Source: Solibacillus ferritrahens
GTDB taxonomy: Bacteria; Bacillota; Bacilli; Bacillales_A; Planococcaceae
NCBI RefSeq assembly: GCF_037027585.1
Contig: NZ_JAXCLE010000006.1
Span: 62,001 to 126,000, forward strand
Length of the DNA: 64,000 bases
Direction of reading: 5' to 3'
Below the pieces are notes generated by a model. It did no database searches and had not been told where the DNA came from. It saw nothing but the letters and a program-made list of their open reading frames with translations. Shown in pieces: positions 6,300 through 15,909 of this stretch. The first letter of the stretch is position 1, and every line of letters starts with the position of its first letter. A program made the translations under genes and the position numbers.

Positions 6300-8144
6300 T
6301 TAATAATAAAGCTCCCAGCCGAAAATTAAGATGATAATTAGCAGTGAGGAGAAACAACAAAGTGCAATGCGAATTTTTTGACCACGTAGTATCGTCTTTT
6401 TTCGCCACTCTAGTAACTGTGCTGCTATACAAACTGCAACTACGAACACATATGCATAATTAATCAAAAAATGAATTCTTAGTTGGGCATAAGGAGTGTA
6501 ATTTAGTGTTCTATAAAATAAAATGATTACATTTATAACAGGTATGATATTCGCTAAAAGTAGTATCGTTTCCCATTTTTTCGAAATTGCAGTGTGAGCT
6601 GTTTTATTTCTGTTTTTTATGGATTGGATGAAACTGATTAGGAGTGTAATAACTGAATAAAGAATACTAAAAGTTATAGCTACGATACTGAGCAGCTTAA
6701 AGATTTTTGAACTTTGAGAGATCGGTAACATATCACTTGTTAGCGTTGAGATTTTTTCAAATTGACCACTGTTCAACGTTACATGAAGATAATCATTAGA
6801 ACCATCTGTAGATTGATAGAGAGAAGGGGAAATTTGTTTATACGTCCCTCCAAAAGCATTCATTTTGTTTGGACCTGGTACTTCAAATCTATTAAGGGTG
6901 AATACTCCATATAGTTTGCCAAAACCTTTATAAGGTTGCCTCGCCCAATAGTAACCTTCCTTATGATTCTCTACATTGGGCATGGATTGAGTTACGTTTG
7001 TTGGTGAATATTCTCCAAATAGGAGTGTTGGTAAGCCATAACTAAGCTCTACTTCATTCTGTTGATTGGTCATGATAATTAAACCTAAGTTGTTTTCATT
7101 GGAAAAGATAAAATTGCTAGAAAAACTATCAGTATTTCCTGCATGCCCTAATACATCTACTGCATAAAGACCTCTCCAAAAACCATGGGCATTTCGTGGT
7201 AAACCATTGTTATAGAAATCACTCGTCGTTAACATTTCATCCAATGTACTGTTACTTTGAAATAACGCGCTATTCTCACCATCTCCTGGCATAAGGGCCA
7301 TCATAAATTTAGCTAAATCCCCTATAGTACCAATTGCACTACCTGCTGGATACAAACCAATAAAGATACGCTCGTTTTTTGAAATACTTAACTCACCTTC
7401 ACTACTACGATATCCAAGAACTGCATCTCTTTTTGTAGCTATATTTAGGTTATCTTGCTGTTTAGGGTGAATCGATGTGTCGTTCATATTTAAAATAGAA
7501 AATATATGTTCATTTACATATTCATAAAATGGCTGTCCAGTGAGGTGTTCGACAATGAAAGCGGCCAGTGCTACACCATAGTTGGAATAGGCAACTATAG
7601 TTCCTGGTTCATGAATTTGATAAGGCGTAACAATGTGAAGCATTTCCTCCAAAGGTTTTATTTCATCTGCTGATTTATAGAATAAATCGATAAAACGATC
7701 CTCCCACCCGGCATTATGGTGCATAAGATTTAACATCGTAATAGGTGCATTATATTGTAGTTTAGTTAAAAATCCCTCTGGTAAATACGTGCGAATATCT
7801 TCATTTAATTCTAATTTTCCCTGCTCTACAAGCTGCATGACACTGGTCCATACAAGAAGCTTCGTAACAGAACCCCACTCAAACACAGTATTTGGTGTAA
7901 CTTTAATTTGATTTTCAATATTTGCGAAGCCATAGGACGTGTTCATGATAATTTCGTCGTCCTTAATAATTAATACATTAGCTCCAGCAGAAGATGTCCC
8001 AATATATTCAGAAACATATTCATCCACCCGGTCCTTCAGTTCAGAATAAGGAATTCCTGAAGGTGTTAACACATCCTCATTTGCAGACACAACTGATGCA
8101 CAACAAAACAGAAGTACTAATACTATTAAAGTTAATTTTCGCAT
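6300..8144 (-). CDS. Membrane-anchored beta-lactamase-family serine hydrolase
   Basis: 614 aa. An N-terminal signal peptide (LTLIVLVLLFCCASVVSA) is followed by a class C beta-lactamase/PBP4*-type domain at about residues 25-385. The catalytic SxxK is in WGSVTKLLVW, the YxN motif is YSNYGVALAAF, and HAGNTDSF is in the KTG position. The last 130 residues contain about four membrane helices, so the catalytic domain lies outside and is tethered. Such proteins (compare PbpE and esterase EstB types) act on cell-wall peptides or small esters; the substrate is not deducible. AAAAAGGAGCGCG precedes the ATG. Confidence 0.87.
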   Translation of the reverse strand: MRKLTLIVLVLLFCCASVVSANEDVLTPSGIPYSELKDRVDEYVSEYIGTSSAGANVLIIKDDEIIMNTSYGFANIENQIKVTPNTVFEWGSVTKLLVWTSVMQLVEQGKLELNEDIRTYLPEGFLTKLQYNAPITMLNLMHHNAGWEDRFIDLFYKSADEIKPLEEMLHIVTPYQIHEPGTIVAYSNYGVALAAFIVEHLTGQPFYEYVNEHIFSILNMNDTSIHPKQQDNLNIATKRDAVLGYRSSEGELSISKNERIFIGLYPAGSAIGTIGDLAKFMMALMPGDGENSALFQSNSTLDEMLTTSDFYNNGLPRNAHGFWRGLYAVDVLGHAGNTDSFSSNFIFSNENNLGLIIMTNQQNEVELSYGLPTLLFGEYSPTNVTQSMPNVENHKEGYYWARQPYKGFGKLYGVFTLNRFEVPGPNKMNAFGGTYKQISPSLYQSTDGSNDYLHVTLNSGQFEKISTLTSDMLPISQSSKIFKLLSIVAITFSILYSVITLLISFIQSIKNRNKTAHTAISKKWETILLLANIIPVINVIILFYRTLNYTPYAQLRIHFLINYAYVFVVAVCIAAQLLEWRKKTILRGQKIRIALCCFSSLLIIILIFGWELYY

Positions 8145-8415
8145 TAACGCGCTCCTTTTTACATCATTCTATAAATGTTTAAATCTTCCATTTTGTTATA
8201 TTGTAATTTAGAAAAGGCAAAATAACTAGGAGAATTATTGTTTCATTTAAATGAGAGCGAAATTTGTATAATGACGAGGGTTGGTGATTTTTTACTACTA
8301 ATGCAGCAGATGAGTGGAAGAAGGAATTTTCCTTATAAAAAAGAATTGTAATATATGGAAAATGCTATAGAATTGGAGTACTGAAGTTGTACTATATTGA
8401 ATTAGGGGGAAGTTT

Positions 8416-8976
8416 ATGAAATTGATACATATATTTGGACCACAGGCGGTTGGTAAAATGACAGTTGGGCAGGAGCTAGCTAAAATAACAGATTTAAAAC
8501 TGTTTCATAACCATATGACAATTGATTTAGTTACTCATTTTTTTGATTACAGTACAAAAGAAGGGAAAAGATTAGTAAATTTATTTCGTCAGGAGATTTT
8601 TGAAGAGGTTTCAAAAAGTAATCTGTATGGAATGATCTTTACTTACGTCTGGATGTTTGATCAGGAGTCGGATTGGGATTATGTAAAGCAACTTTCCCAG
8701 CTTTTCGAGTCCAGAGGAGGCACTGTTTATTATGTAGAATTGGAAGCTGACTTAGACGAGAGACTTGAGCGGAATAAAACCCAAAATAGGCTGGAGCATA
8801 AACCTAAAAAAAGAGATATTGAATGGTCTGAAAATGACTTGAGAAGCACAATGGAGAAACATAGACTAAATTCTTTAGAAGATGAAATTTTATTCCAAAA
8901 TTACATCAAGATTAACAATACGAACTTAAGTGCTGAAGAAGTTGCCAAGATAGTAAAGTTGAAATTCGATTTATAG
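8416..8976 (+). CDS. P-loop nucleotide-binding protein, shikimate/nucleoside kinase-like
   Basis: 186 aa. A Walker A loop sits at the N-terminus (FGPQAVGKMTVGQELA), the usual GxxGxGK[ST] being GPQAVGKM with Met in the S/T position followed by T. FHNHMTIDLV is a probable substrate-binding segment. An Arg-rich lid region follows (DERLERNKTQNR), then a small C-terminal domain. The overall plan is that of small-molecule kinases often annotated as AAA or shikimate-kinase-like. The S/T-to-M change at the P-loop is unusual. AGGGGGAAGTTT precedes the ATG. It stands alone; the substrate is unknown. Confidence 0.7.
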   Translation: MKLIHIFGPQAVGKMTVGQELAKITDLKLFHNHMTIDLVTHFFDYSTKEGKRLVNLFRQEIFEEVSKSNLYGMIFTYVWMFDQESDWDYVKQLSQLFESRGGTVYYVELEADLDERLERNKTQNRLEHKPKKRDIEWSENDLRSTMEKHRLNSLEDEILFQNYIKINNTNLSAEEVAKIVKLKFDL

Positions 8977-9048
8977 CATTTTCTTTGGGAGTATTATGTA
9001 AGTGTTAACTAACGTAATTTTAAAAATTTGAACTGAGGAGATGCTGGG

Positions 9049-10098
9049 ATGGGGAAGAAGAAAAAAACTTTACCGAAAAATTTCAGTGAACTAATTGAAG
9101 CGGGTGATATTTCAGCATTAAAAGAAGTATTTGTGCATTGCGAATTAGATGCCCGTGGCGGTTACAGTAAATCAACTGCTTTAAGCTTTTTCAATATACC
9201 GGATGAATTGGTTCGCTGGCTTGTGGAACAGGGTGCGGATATAAATGCTAGTGACAGTTACGGAAAAACAGCTCTACATAATCATGCAAAAAGTTGGCGC
9301 GGTAATACGGAATTGCTTCTTGAGTTAGGTGCAAATATAGAAGCAAATGATTATCAAAACGAAACACCTTTATTTGCCGCAGCAGGTTCATTTAATCCAA
9401 ATGCAGTATCCATATTAGTTGCCAAAGGTGCAAATATCAGTGCAGAAAATAAAAAGAAACAGACGCCTTTAGAAAAAGCTTTGTCGTTTTGTAGAAACAT
9501 AGATATCGTCAATATGGCGAAAGTTGCTGACATCTTGCTTAAAGCTGGAGCAACTAAAACGCAGAAAATGAAAGACTCTATTAAGCGAATTGGAAATGAG
9601 TTTGAATTTTACAGAGAAGGCTTTAATCCAGAATTTTTGAATCAAACAGATGAGGCACTTTTACATCTATATGAACTATTTGATGTTCCTCCAGTAGAGA
9701 AACGGATAACTCACGATGACTCCTCTCCAATAACAGTTAAAACAAAAGGATGGCAGGCGCAACATAATGAACTATGGAATTTATTAATTCCTTCACAAGG
9801 GCATGCGAAAACTGTACAGGGTGAAGTGATTCGTATTACCGGTAAAGTATCCTATGAAATATTGGATAATGGTGGTGTCAACTGGGATAATCAATTTCGT
9901 AAAATGCTTAACAGCTTAGATCAATACTTTAGCATGGGTACGCCTTTACATCCCGCAACTCTTCAGGAGGTCAAAACATTAGTGAAAGAACTGCATAACG
10001 GTAATAATGATCCTACGAGACTTTGCGAACTGGCAGTGCAATGGGTACTCAGTAATCCAAATCCTATTAGTTTGGAACAGCCAGGCTATAAGCGATAA
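9049..10098 (+). CDS. Ankyrin-repeat protein
   Basis: 349 aa, cytosolic. Residues about 14-175 hold four to five ankyrin repeats, clearest in ALHNHAKSWRGNTELLLELG, ETPLFAAAGSFNPNAVSILV and TPLEKALSFC. The C-terminal half (about 180-349) is a separate helical domain without recognised motifs, including GWQAQHNELWNLLIPSQGHA and NWDNQFRKMLNSLDQYF. Ankyrin repeats bind other proteins, and in Bacillales such genes often lie among toxin/immunity loci. No partner is visible here. AACTGAGGAGATGC precedes the ATG. Confidence 0.85.
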   Translation: MGKKKKTLPKNFSELIEAGDISALKEVFVHCELDARGGYSKSTALSFFNIPDELVRWLVEQGADINASDSYGKTALHNHAKSWRGNTELLLELGANIEANDYQNETPLFAAAGSFNPNAVSILVAKGANISAENKKKQTPLEKALSFCRNIDIVNMAKVADILLKAGATKTQKMKDSIKRIGNEFEFYREGFNPEFLNQTDEALLHLYELFDVPPVEKRITHDDSSPITVKTKGWQAQHNELWNLLIPSQGHAKTVQGEVIRITGKVSYEILDNGGVNWDNQFRKMLNSLDQYFSMGTPLHPATLQEVKTLVKELHNGNNDPTRLCELAVQWVLSNPNPISLEQPGYKR

Positions 10099-10177
10099 CT
10101 AAGAATTTAATTATCCATAACGTAAGGAGACGGAACTTGGTATTATTTCTTTTAGCCCCTATAGTAATCTTTTAAGT

Positions 10178-10210
10178 GCGTTGATCCAAAAAGGATTCAG
10201 CGCTTTTTTT
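10178..10210 (+). terminator. Terminator after the ankyrin gene
   Basis: GCGTTGATCC / GGATTCAGCGC stem with a five-A loop, followed by seven T residues. Confidence 0.8.
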
Positions 10211-10263
10211 GTTGAAGTATTATACAAACAGAGCGGAGAAATAAAAGACAAGGGGGATTTATA

Positions 10264-11040
10264 GTGGGAATTGATTTTCATAATGAAAAAAACAGATATT
10301 CTTATTCAACTCGAAAGGCAGATAGTTCATGGATTCATGCTATGGAGGAGTTAGTAAATTTCAACAATATTCCTAAAGCGTTGGATATAGGCTGCGGTGG
10401 GGGGATTTACTCGAAAGTGTTATCTGACATGGGCGTAATGTCTGTTACAGGGGTCGACTATTCCGAGGAAATACTGAAAGCTGCTAGAGAAAATTGTAAC
10501 GAGTATCCAAACATATCATTCAAATTAGGGAATGCCCTACAAACTGATTTAGAAAGTAACGAATACAATTTAATTTTGGAAAGAGCGTTAATCCATCATA
10601 TACAGGATTTGCAAATGTGCTTCAAAGAGGCCTATAGACTGTTGCTAGAAAAAGGAATTTATATCGTCCAGGACCGGACACCGGAAGATTGTTTATTAAA
10701 AGGTGATGCGAATCATATTAGGGGATATTTTTTTGAACGCTTTCCACAATTAATTGAGAGCGAGACGAAACGGAGATACAGCAGTGAATTTGTCATAGAA
10801 ACACTTACTGATGTTGGATTTACAGAGATTCAGGAAATTAAGTTATGGGAAACTAGAAAAGAATATACAAATAAAGCGCAATTACTAAAAGATTTAAGTG
10901 AGAGAACAGGAAGAAGTATATTACACGAGCTAACGGATGAGGAATTAAAATTATTAATTGAGTATATAGATGAAGCAATCTCGTCTGATCAAAACATCGT
11001 GGAAAAAGACAGATGGACAATTTGGATAGCGGTTAAATAA
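10264..11040 (+). CDS. Class I SAM-dependent methyltransferase
   Basis: 258 aa. The SAM-binding motif I is plain (ALDIGCGGGIYSKVL, about residues 39-53), followed by the acidic end of strand 2 (VTGVDYSEEIL) and post-motif LILERALIHHI. The fold is that of UbiE/Methyltransf_11 enzymes; the acceptor is unknown. The start is GTG at 10264, supported by AAGGGGGATTTATA. The C-terminal third is helical and charged, possibly the substrate-specific part. It is a single gene between terminators and a repeat. Confidence 0.87.
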   Translation: MGIDFHNEKNRYSYSTRKADSSWIHAMEELVNFNNIPKALDIGCGGGIYSKVLSDMGVMSVTGVDYSEEILKAARENCNEYPNISFKLGNALQTDLESNEYNLILERALIHHIQDLQMCFKEAYRLLLEKGIYIVQDRTPEDCLLKGDANHIRGYFFERFPQLIESETKRRYSSEFVIETLTDVGFTEIQEIKLWETRKEYTNKAQLLKDLSERTGRSILHELTDEELKLLIEYIDEAISSDQNIVEKDRWTIWIAVK

Positions 11041-11105
11041 TTTATAAGCGGTATTGGGATGATCTGGCCCGGATGCATCTACGGGTAGGGCAGGTAACTG
11101 ATGAA

Positions 11106-11295
11106 ATAGACGGAGAAATTTCCCTTATTCAGAAAATAAATTAAAAAAAGGCCAAAATAACGGTAGAAATTACCGTTATTCGTTCAAAAAACATAAAAAT
11201 GAAAGCTTTTAATTCAAATAAACGGAAAATCTCCCCTTATTTCTGCAAGATAACGGCTCCAGTCAACAAATAACGGTAAAATCTCCGCTTATTTT
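11106..11295. repeat. Four-unit composite repeat, copy 2
   Basis: Four units end in TTCCCTTATT, TACCGTTATT, TCCCCTTATT and TCCGCTTATT. The third linker (CGTTCAAAAAACATAAAAATG) parallels the copy at 16367 (GATCTAAAAAACAAG). Same orientation as the 16367 copy, opposite to the 525 copy. The remaining part of 11041-11373 holds only the terminator at 11308-11356. Confidence 0.8.
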
Positions 11296-11307
11296 GCTTA
11301 ATTAAAA

Positions 11308-11356
11308 AACATTTCAACAAGCGTCTACAGGGGAGTAGCCGTTGTTGAAATGTAAA
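11308..11356 (-). terminator. Terminator of the pnuC-nadR operon
   Basis: Inverted repeat ACATTTCAACAA / GTTGTTGAAATGT. Read on the minus strand it lies just after the nadR stop and is followed by a T-run (TTTTTTAATT). Confidence 0.75.
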
Positions 11357-11373
11357 AATTCGCGGTAAATTTA

Positions 11374-12453
11374 TTAATGCCCAGTTATACTGCTGCTTAC
11401 GATCTCCTTACAATGATTAAACCGTTTATTTCGATCTATTTCATCGACAATTTTCAGTTTAATGCCATACATTTCATATATCGATTTCAGGAGATTATTA
11501 CGCTTCTGTCTCTCAACATCCGTAACCGGTCTGCGTGTGCCGTCCAGCTCATGGAAGTTGTGGGGTTCGATAAAGATATATTCATCGATTTTCTCTACTT
11601 TCAAGTTCAGCATCGTATCAACCAATTCGTGATACTCACCGGTCTCCATGAAATGGAAAAATTGTGTATAAACTAGATCGGTATCTACCATCAACACCTT
11701 GTTGGACTTTTTGCTGGCTTCATTCATCAGATGTACATGACCTGCTGCAATATCTGCATAGTCCGATGGCTCCGATATATCGGCGTACCCATTGATTTCG
11801 TCATAATATAACCGACCATACTCTTCCAAATGGTTAGTTTCGAAGTGCTTCGCTAACATTTTAGTAAGATGCGACTTACCGACCGATTCTATGCCGCAAA
11901 TAGCAATACGTTTTACATAATGTTCACGAACAGCGGGCGGTAAGAAATTCCAAGAATGAAAAATACCGTTTTTTCTAATTTCTGTTGCAGAAATGTTGAA
12001 TGCTGATCTTGCGGTATCAATAATGTGATGCTTTGCCTGCGGTAAGTATTTTGCGAAATATTCTTCATATTCGGGCTCACTGCTGAACACTACATCCACT
12101 TTGCCGCCAATTTTAGATAGCAGCTCTTTGTGCGAATCAAAAATGGAATCATCATTCATGTAATCATCCGAGCGCTTTTCATATTGCGAAAGCACACGTA
12201 TATTCTTAAAATTCTTCAATTCCTTCGTAATCCAGCGTTCACGGACACGACTCGATACCCATTCAAAGCCTGTATTTTCACATAAACTTTTATCATAGAC
12301 ATCATCATAACCAACGACAACGAACAAAATATCTACGAGAGACTGTGCTTCAAAAATACAGTTTAAATGTCCTTTGTGGAATGGTAGGAACTTACCGCCA
12401 TATAATCCGATTTTTTTATTTTTATATTCGCTGATTGGTACTCCAAAGTTCAA
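11374..12453 (-). CDS. nadR: NadR-type nicotinamide-nucleotide adenylyltransferase / ribosylnicotinamide kinase
   Basis: 359 aa bifunctional enzyme of nicotinamide riboside salvage. The N-terminal half is an NMN adenylyltransferase of the nucleotidyltransferase fold: GGKFLPFHKGHLNCIFEA carries the (H/T)xGH signature, with SATEIRKNG near residue 155. The C-terminal half is the kinase, with Walker A GIESVGKSHLTKML at about residue 187. There is no N-terminal HTH, unlike enterobacterial NadR, so it is an enzyme only. Two bases separate it from pnuC upstream, so uptake and phosphorylation are co-expressed. Confidence 0.9.
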   Translation of the reverse strand: MNFGVPISEYKNKKIGLYGGKFLPFHKGHLNCIFEAQSLVDILFVVVGYDDVYDKSLCENTGFEWVSSRVRERWITKELKNFKNIRVLSQYEKRSDDYMNDDSIFDSHKELLSKIGGKVDVVFSSEPEYEEYFAKYLPQAKHHIIDTARSAFNISATEIRKNGIFHSWNFLPPAVREHYVKRIAICGIESVGKSHLTKMLAKHFETNHLEEYGRLYYDEINGYADISEPSDYADIAAGHVHLMNEASKKSNKVLMVDTDLVYTQFFHFMETGEYHELVDTMLNLKVEKIDEYIFIEPHNFHELDGTRRPVTDVERQKRNNLLKSIYEMYGIKLKIVDEIDRNKRFNHCKEIVSSSITGH

Positions 12454-12455
12454 TT

Positions 12456-13145
12456 TTATACAGCTCCTTGCGCCTTGCTAATTTTAATCCAGTTAATATA
12501 TCCGTAAATTGAGTTAACTAAAAATGCACACCACATGACAAATACTGTCCAATCATTGCCGCCTTGCTGAACTAAAATAATCGCCCATAAGGCAATCGTA
12601 ATGACATTGACAATAATCCATAAAATCCATTGTTCAGCGTACCGCATAATCATTAAAATTTGAGCTACTACCGATAAAACAACGGCCAAACCATCAAGCC
12701 CCGCCAAGTTTGCGCCTATTCTTGATAAAAATAGCGAGTATGAAATATATGCAACTAGTATTCCGGCACCCGTATATAGCCATTGTTTCGTTGTTAGTCT
12801 TTTTGCATAAATTTCTTCCCCGTAAGCAGCTTCATCAGGGGATTTCTTATTTTTAAACCATAAGTAAAATCCGATAAATTGAATAGGTAAATAGAATAAC
12901 AAATTCAGCATGGATTCACCATATAATCCATAGCCATATGCAATGTAACCGTATGTCGTACATTGAACTACCCCGACTACATATGTTCCGATTTTCCCTT
13001 TAGCTGCTAATACAACACAAATAATGCCGGCTATAGATGAAATCGTTCCTAGGAGCGTATCGTCCCATAATATACTAAGAATGAGGATGATAGCTGTTGA
13101 AACGATTAACCAAGCCTTTTCGAATAACGTCCAATTTTTGAACAT
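12456..13145 (-). CDS. pnuC: Nicotinamide riboside transporter PnuC
   Basis: 229-aa membrane protein of the PnuC family with about seven helices. Recognisable stretches are NWTLFEKAWLIVS at the start, GKIGTYVVGVVQCTTYGYIAYGYGLYGE, and W-rich WILWIIVNVITIALW near the C-terminus, which line the substrate path in this family. It moves nicotinamide riboside inward, and the downstream NadR kinase traps it. The start at 13145 is chosen because AGAAGGTACAGTAGTT precedes it; an in-frame ATG at 13169 has no SD. The upstream gap to 13463 holds a TATAAT on the minus strand near 13280 but no riboswitch I recognise. Confidence 0.9.
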   Translation of the reverse strand: MFKNWTLFEKAWLIVSTAIILILSILWDDTLLGTISSIAGIICVVLAAKGKIGTYVVGVVQCTTYGYIAYGYGLYGESMLNLLFYLPIQFIGFYLWFKNKKSPDEAAYGEEIYAKRLTTKQWLYTGAGILVAYISYSLFLSRIGANLAGLDGLAVVLSVVAQILMIMRYAEQWILWIIVNVITIALWAIILVQQGGNDWTVFVMWCAFLVNSIYGYINWIKISKAQGAV

Positions 13146-13462
13146 AACTACTGTACCTTCTTTCTCCATGATGAATGGCTAAAACGAATATTTATAATGC
13201 ATCCTAGCAATGGGTAATATTGGTTTAACCGCTAATATTTTAACATTAATTGGAATTAAATGAACTAATTATTCTATTATATTAACAAGAAATTTTTATG
13301 TTTTAAGAGAATTATTTATACGTTATATAGGAATTATATGTAATTGTGGGATGATGGTGATGCTCATAGGTATGGGAATCTGCTGATTAAAAGAGAATGC
13401 TCTCCAGCTAATATAAATTCGAGGTTAGCTGCATATGTTATGAATGAATAATAGCAGGGGAT

Positions 13463-13738
13463 GTGGTTCCATTTATTGAAAAGGCACTTCTTATTATCAT
13501 TATTTTAAGACTTATTTCAGGAAGTATTGAATTGACGGCTGCCGCTTTAATGTTTAAATTCAATGATTTGGAAAAGGCCTTTTATATCAATACAATGTTA
13601 GCTTTAGTAGGTCCGGTTGTTCTAATCGTTACAACTGGACTAGCTCTATTAGGTCTGGCAGAGAAAATTTCAATGACTAGAATAATATGTCTTTTTGCCG
13701 GCATTTCCCTTATTCTGTTCAGTTTGAAAGCTCAATAA
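13463..13738 (+). CDS. yqhV: YqhV-family (DUF2619) small membrane protein
   Basis: 91 aa, three membrane helices. RLISGSIELTAAALMFKFND and the LALVGPVVLIVTTGLALLGL block match my recollection of B. subtilis YqhV (DUF2619) closely. In B. subtilis yqhV lies beside the spoIIIA sporulation operon; here it is alone, so this could be a relocated or second copy. The start is GTG at 13463 with GCAGGGGAT before it. Function is unknown in the family. Confidence 0.8.
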   Translation: MVPFIEKALLIIIILRLISGSIELTAAALMFKFNDLEKAFYINTMLALVGPVVLIVTTGLALLGLAEKISMTRIICLFAGISLILFSLKAQ

Positions 13739-13742
13739 TTTT

Positions 13743-13785
13743 AAGGACCGTTCCAGCCGAAAAAGCTGTCAGGTCCTTATTTTTT
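13743..13785. terminator. Bidirectional terminator between yqhV and the MFS gene
   Basis: AAGGACC / GGTCCTT outer stem with an inner loop containing AGCCGAAAAAGCT, then TTATTTTTTA. It lies between two convergent genes. Confidence 0.8.
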
Positions 13786-15016
13786 ATGCTGTTTCTTTGG
13801 ATTTTTCAATTTCCTCGACATTAATGCATTTAAATACAACAAATAATAGGATAAATCCTAATACACCTGCCACAATATAACTGACATTGAGATAGTCTTT
13901 CATGACGAGTGACATAATAGGGGGACCGGCTGCAACACCGATAAATCTCGCTGAGCTATAAAAAGAAGAAACTGTGCCTCTTAGTTCTTTTCTGATGTTA
14001 TCTGTAATAATTGTATCAAGTGCAGGCAAGAGTGCTCCAATGGCGATGCCGACTATACTTGTTACTATGAGCAAAAGAATGAGGTTTTTGCTTGTATAAC
14101 CTACGAAAACAATGCTTGTAGACATAGCAATTAACGAAATAATAATTATTTTTTTCATTCTTTTCAAGTCGCCTTTAATTTTACGACCAGAAATAAAAGA
14201 AGAAATACACAATAGTAAAAGTGGGATAGCTAGTACAAAACCCTTTTTAACACCTTTTATATCATGAACTTTTTCGAGGTTGTCGGATAAGAAGAATAAC
14301 ATACTGAATAATATCAGCATAACGAGTACACCATTTAAAAATATGGTATACAACCATTTGCCTTTCTCTTTGAAAACTTCTTTCGTATTACTTAAAAATT
14401 TCTTGAATTTTACGGGTTCATCTTTTTCTTTAGGGACTTTAACAAAGAAAAAAATAAGTGCAATAGAAATTAAACTAAGCGCTGAAATAGAGAAGAAGGG
14501 CAGAAACCATAAAATAGCTGCAAATATTGAACCTAAAATGGGGCTTAACACTTTCCCGAACGTATTGGACGTTTCAATAATTCCTAAGGTGGAGCTTATT
14601 TTTTCATCATCATCCTGGTATAGGTCACCTACAAGTGGCATTACGATCGGCATTGCTCCGGCCGCACCTATTCCTTGAATAACCCTACCAATAATGATCA
14701 TCATGTACGGGTCATCCATTTTCCAGGAAGCAAACCCGGCAATAAGACCACCGATTAAAGCGAGGATTAAACTAGGTAATATTACCATTTTCCTTCCAAA
14801 TCGGTCTGATAAATAACCTGCTACAGGTATAAGGAAAATTGCCGCAATAGAATAGCTTGTAATAATCATGCTTGACTGAAATGATGTGATCCCGACCTTG
14901 TCTTCGAGTATCGGGAGCACTGGTATAAGCATGGAATTTCCCAGCGTCATGATTAGAGGAATTGAAGTTAAACTGACAATGCACCAGACACTTACTTGAA
15001 CCTTACTTTTGTCCAT
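13784..15016 (-). CDS. MFS drug:H+ antiporter (DHA1-type)
   Basis: 410 aa, 12 predicted helices. The loop 2-3 motif A is GYLSDRFGRKMVILPS. RVIQGIGAAGAMPIVMP in helix 4, and GIIETSNTFGKVLSPILGSI as motif C in helix 5, mark an exporter. This class pumps drugs or metabolites out using the proton gradient; the substrate is unknown. GAGGTGTGGTA places the start at ATG 15016 rather than GTG 15022. No regulator gene is adjacent. Confidence 0.87.
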   Translation of the reverse strand: MDKSKVQVSVWCIVSLTSIPLIMTLGNSMLIPVLPILEDKVGITSFQSSMIITSYSIAAIFLIPVAGYLSDRFGRKMVILPSLILALIGGLIAGFASWKMDDPYMMIIIGRVIQGIGAAGAMPIVMPLVGDLYQDDDEKISSTLGIIETSNTFGKVLSPILGSIFAAILWFLPFFSISALSLISIALIFFFVKVPKEKDEPVKFKKFLSNTKEVFKEKGKWLYTIFLNGVLVMLILFSMLFFLSDNLEKVHDIKGVKKGFVLAIPLLLLCISSFISGRKIKGDLKRMKKIIIISLIAMSTSIVFVGYTSKNLILLLIVTSIVGIAIGALLPALDTIITDNIRKELRGTVSSFYSSARFIGVAAGPPIMSLVMKDYLNVSYIVAGVLGFILLFVVFKCINVEEIEKSKETA

Positions 15017-15133
15017 TACCACACCTCGACTAATTTGATTATTTATTAAGGTATGGTTACATTTCGGGCATTTTATGCGCCTTAATTATTTGACAAGATT
15101 TTCATATAACAATTTAAGTGTTGTCCGTATGCA

Positions 15134-15760
15134 TTAAAATAACAAATGAAAAGCCATTTTGCCGAAGTAAAGTCCAAATCCGATCATTAATATGGCTGAA
15201 ACGAAGGAAACGATTTTCAAAAGCCTCGTGGATAATAATTTTCGCGCGAAACTGGAGAAAAAGGACATAAGGAAATCCACTAAAATAATACCAACTAAAA
15301 TGGCGATACTAAGTATAATGATTTGATAGATTGTAGTTGTACCAGCATTTTTTGCAAGGATGGAGCCATATATCCCAAGCCAGAAAAGAATCGTTAGCGG
15401 GTTTAGCAGCGACATGAAGAAACCGGACATAATCGATTGTCTAAGACGTGTTCTTTTTTTGGTATTTGAATCCATCTCAATTTTATGTAGCGATAGAAGA
15501 TTTTCTATACCTGTATACAAAAGGACAAAACAGCCGAAAGACCAAAGTATCGTTTTCAATAATTCCGAATCAATAAATTGTCCAATCCCGAAATAAACAA
15601 CAAACATATAAATGACGTCAGTTGTTAAGGCACCGAGACTGAAAAACCAGGCATGAAAAAAGCCATTTTTCAAACCCGTATTTAATAAAACGGTTTTTAC
15701 AGGTCCAATTGTTGCAGCCATAGATATGCCTAAAAAGACATACGTCAAAATAGAATTCAT
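15134..15760 (-). CDS. LysE/RhtB-family amino-acid exporter
   Basis: 208 aa, six helices. The N-terminus FLGISMAATIGPVKTVLLNT carries the family's conserved GP motif, and SGFFMSLLNPLTILFWLGIY holds the second one (NP). These proteins export amino acids or related metabolites. GGGGGGCTATTC precedes ATG 15760; the upstream in-frame extension to 15808 has no SD. It is the first of two LysE-type genes in the window (the other is at 55544) and stands alone. Confidence 0.87.
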   Translation of the reverse strand: MNSILTYVFLGISMAATIGPVKTVLLNTGLKNGFFHAWFFSLGALTTDVIYMFVVYFGIGQFIDSELLKTILWSFGCFVLLYTGIENLLSLHKIEMDSNTKKRTRLRQSIMSGFFMSLLNPLTILFWLGIYGSILAKNAGTTTIYQIIILSIAILVGIILVDFLMSFFSSFARKLLSTRLLKIVSFVSAILMIGFGLYFGKMAFHLLF

Positions 15761-15909
15761 GAATAGCCCCCCAAGAAAATGATTTCCTTGCATTTTATTC
15801 CGAGCCAACGACTTCTAGGACTAGTTAAAGGGAAAATCAAATAGAAAATATAACTAATAAATGAATAAGGTAAACTGTAATGTTATAATTTTCTATAAGG
15901 GGGAATTAA

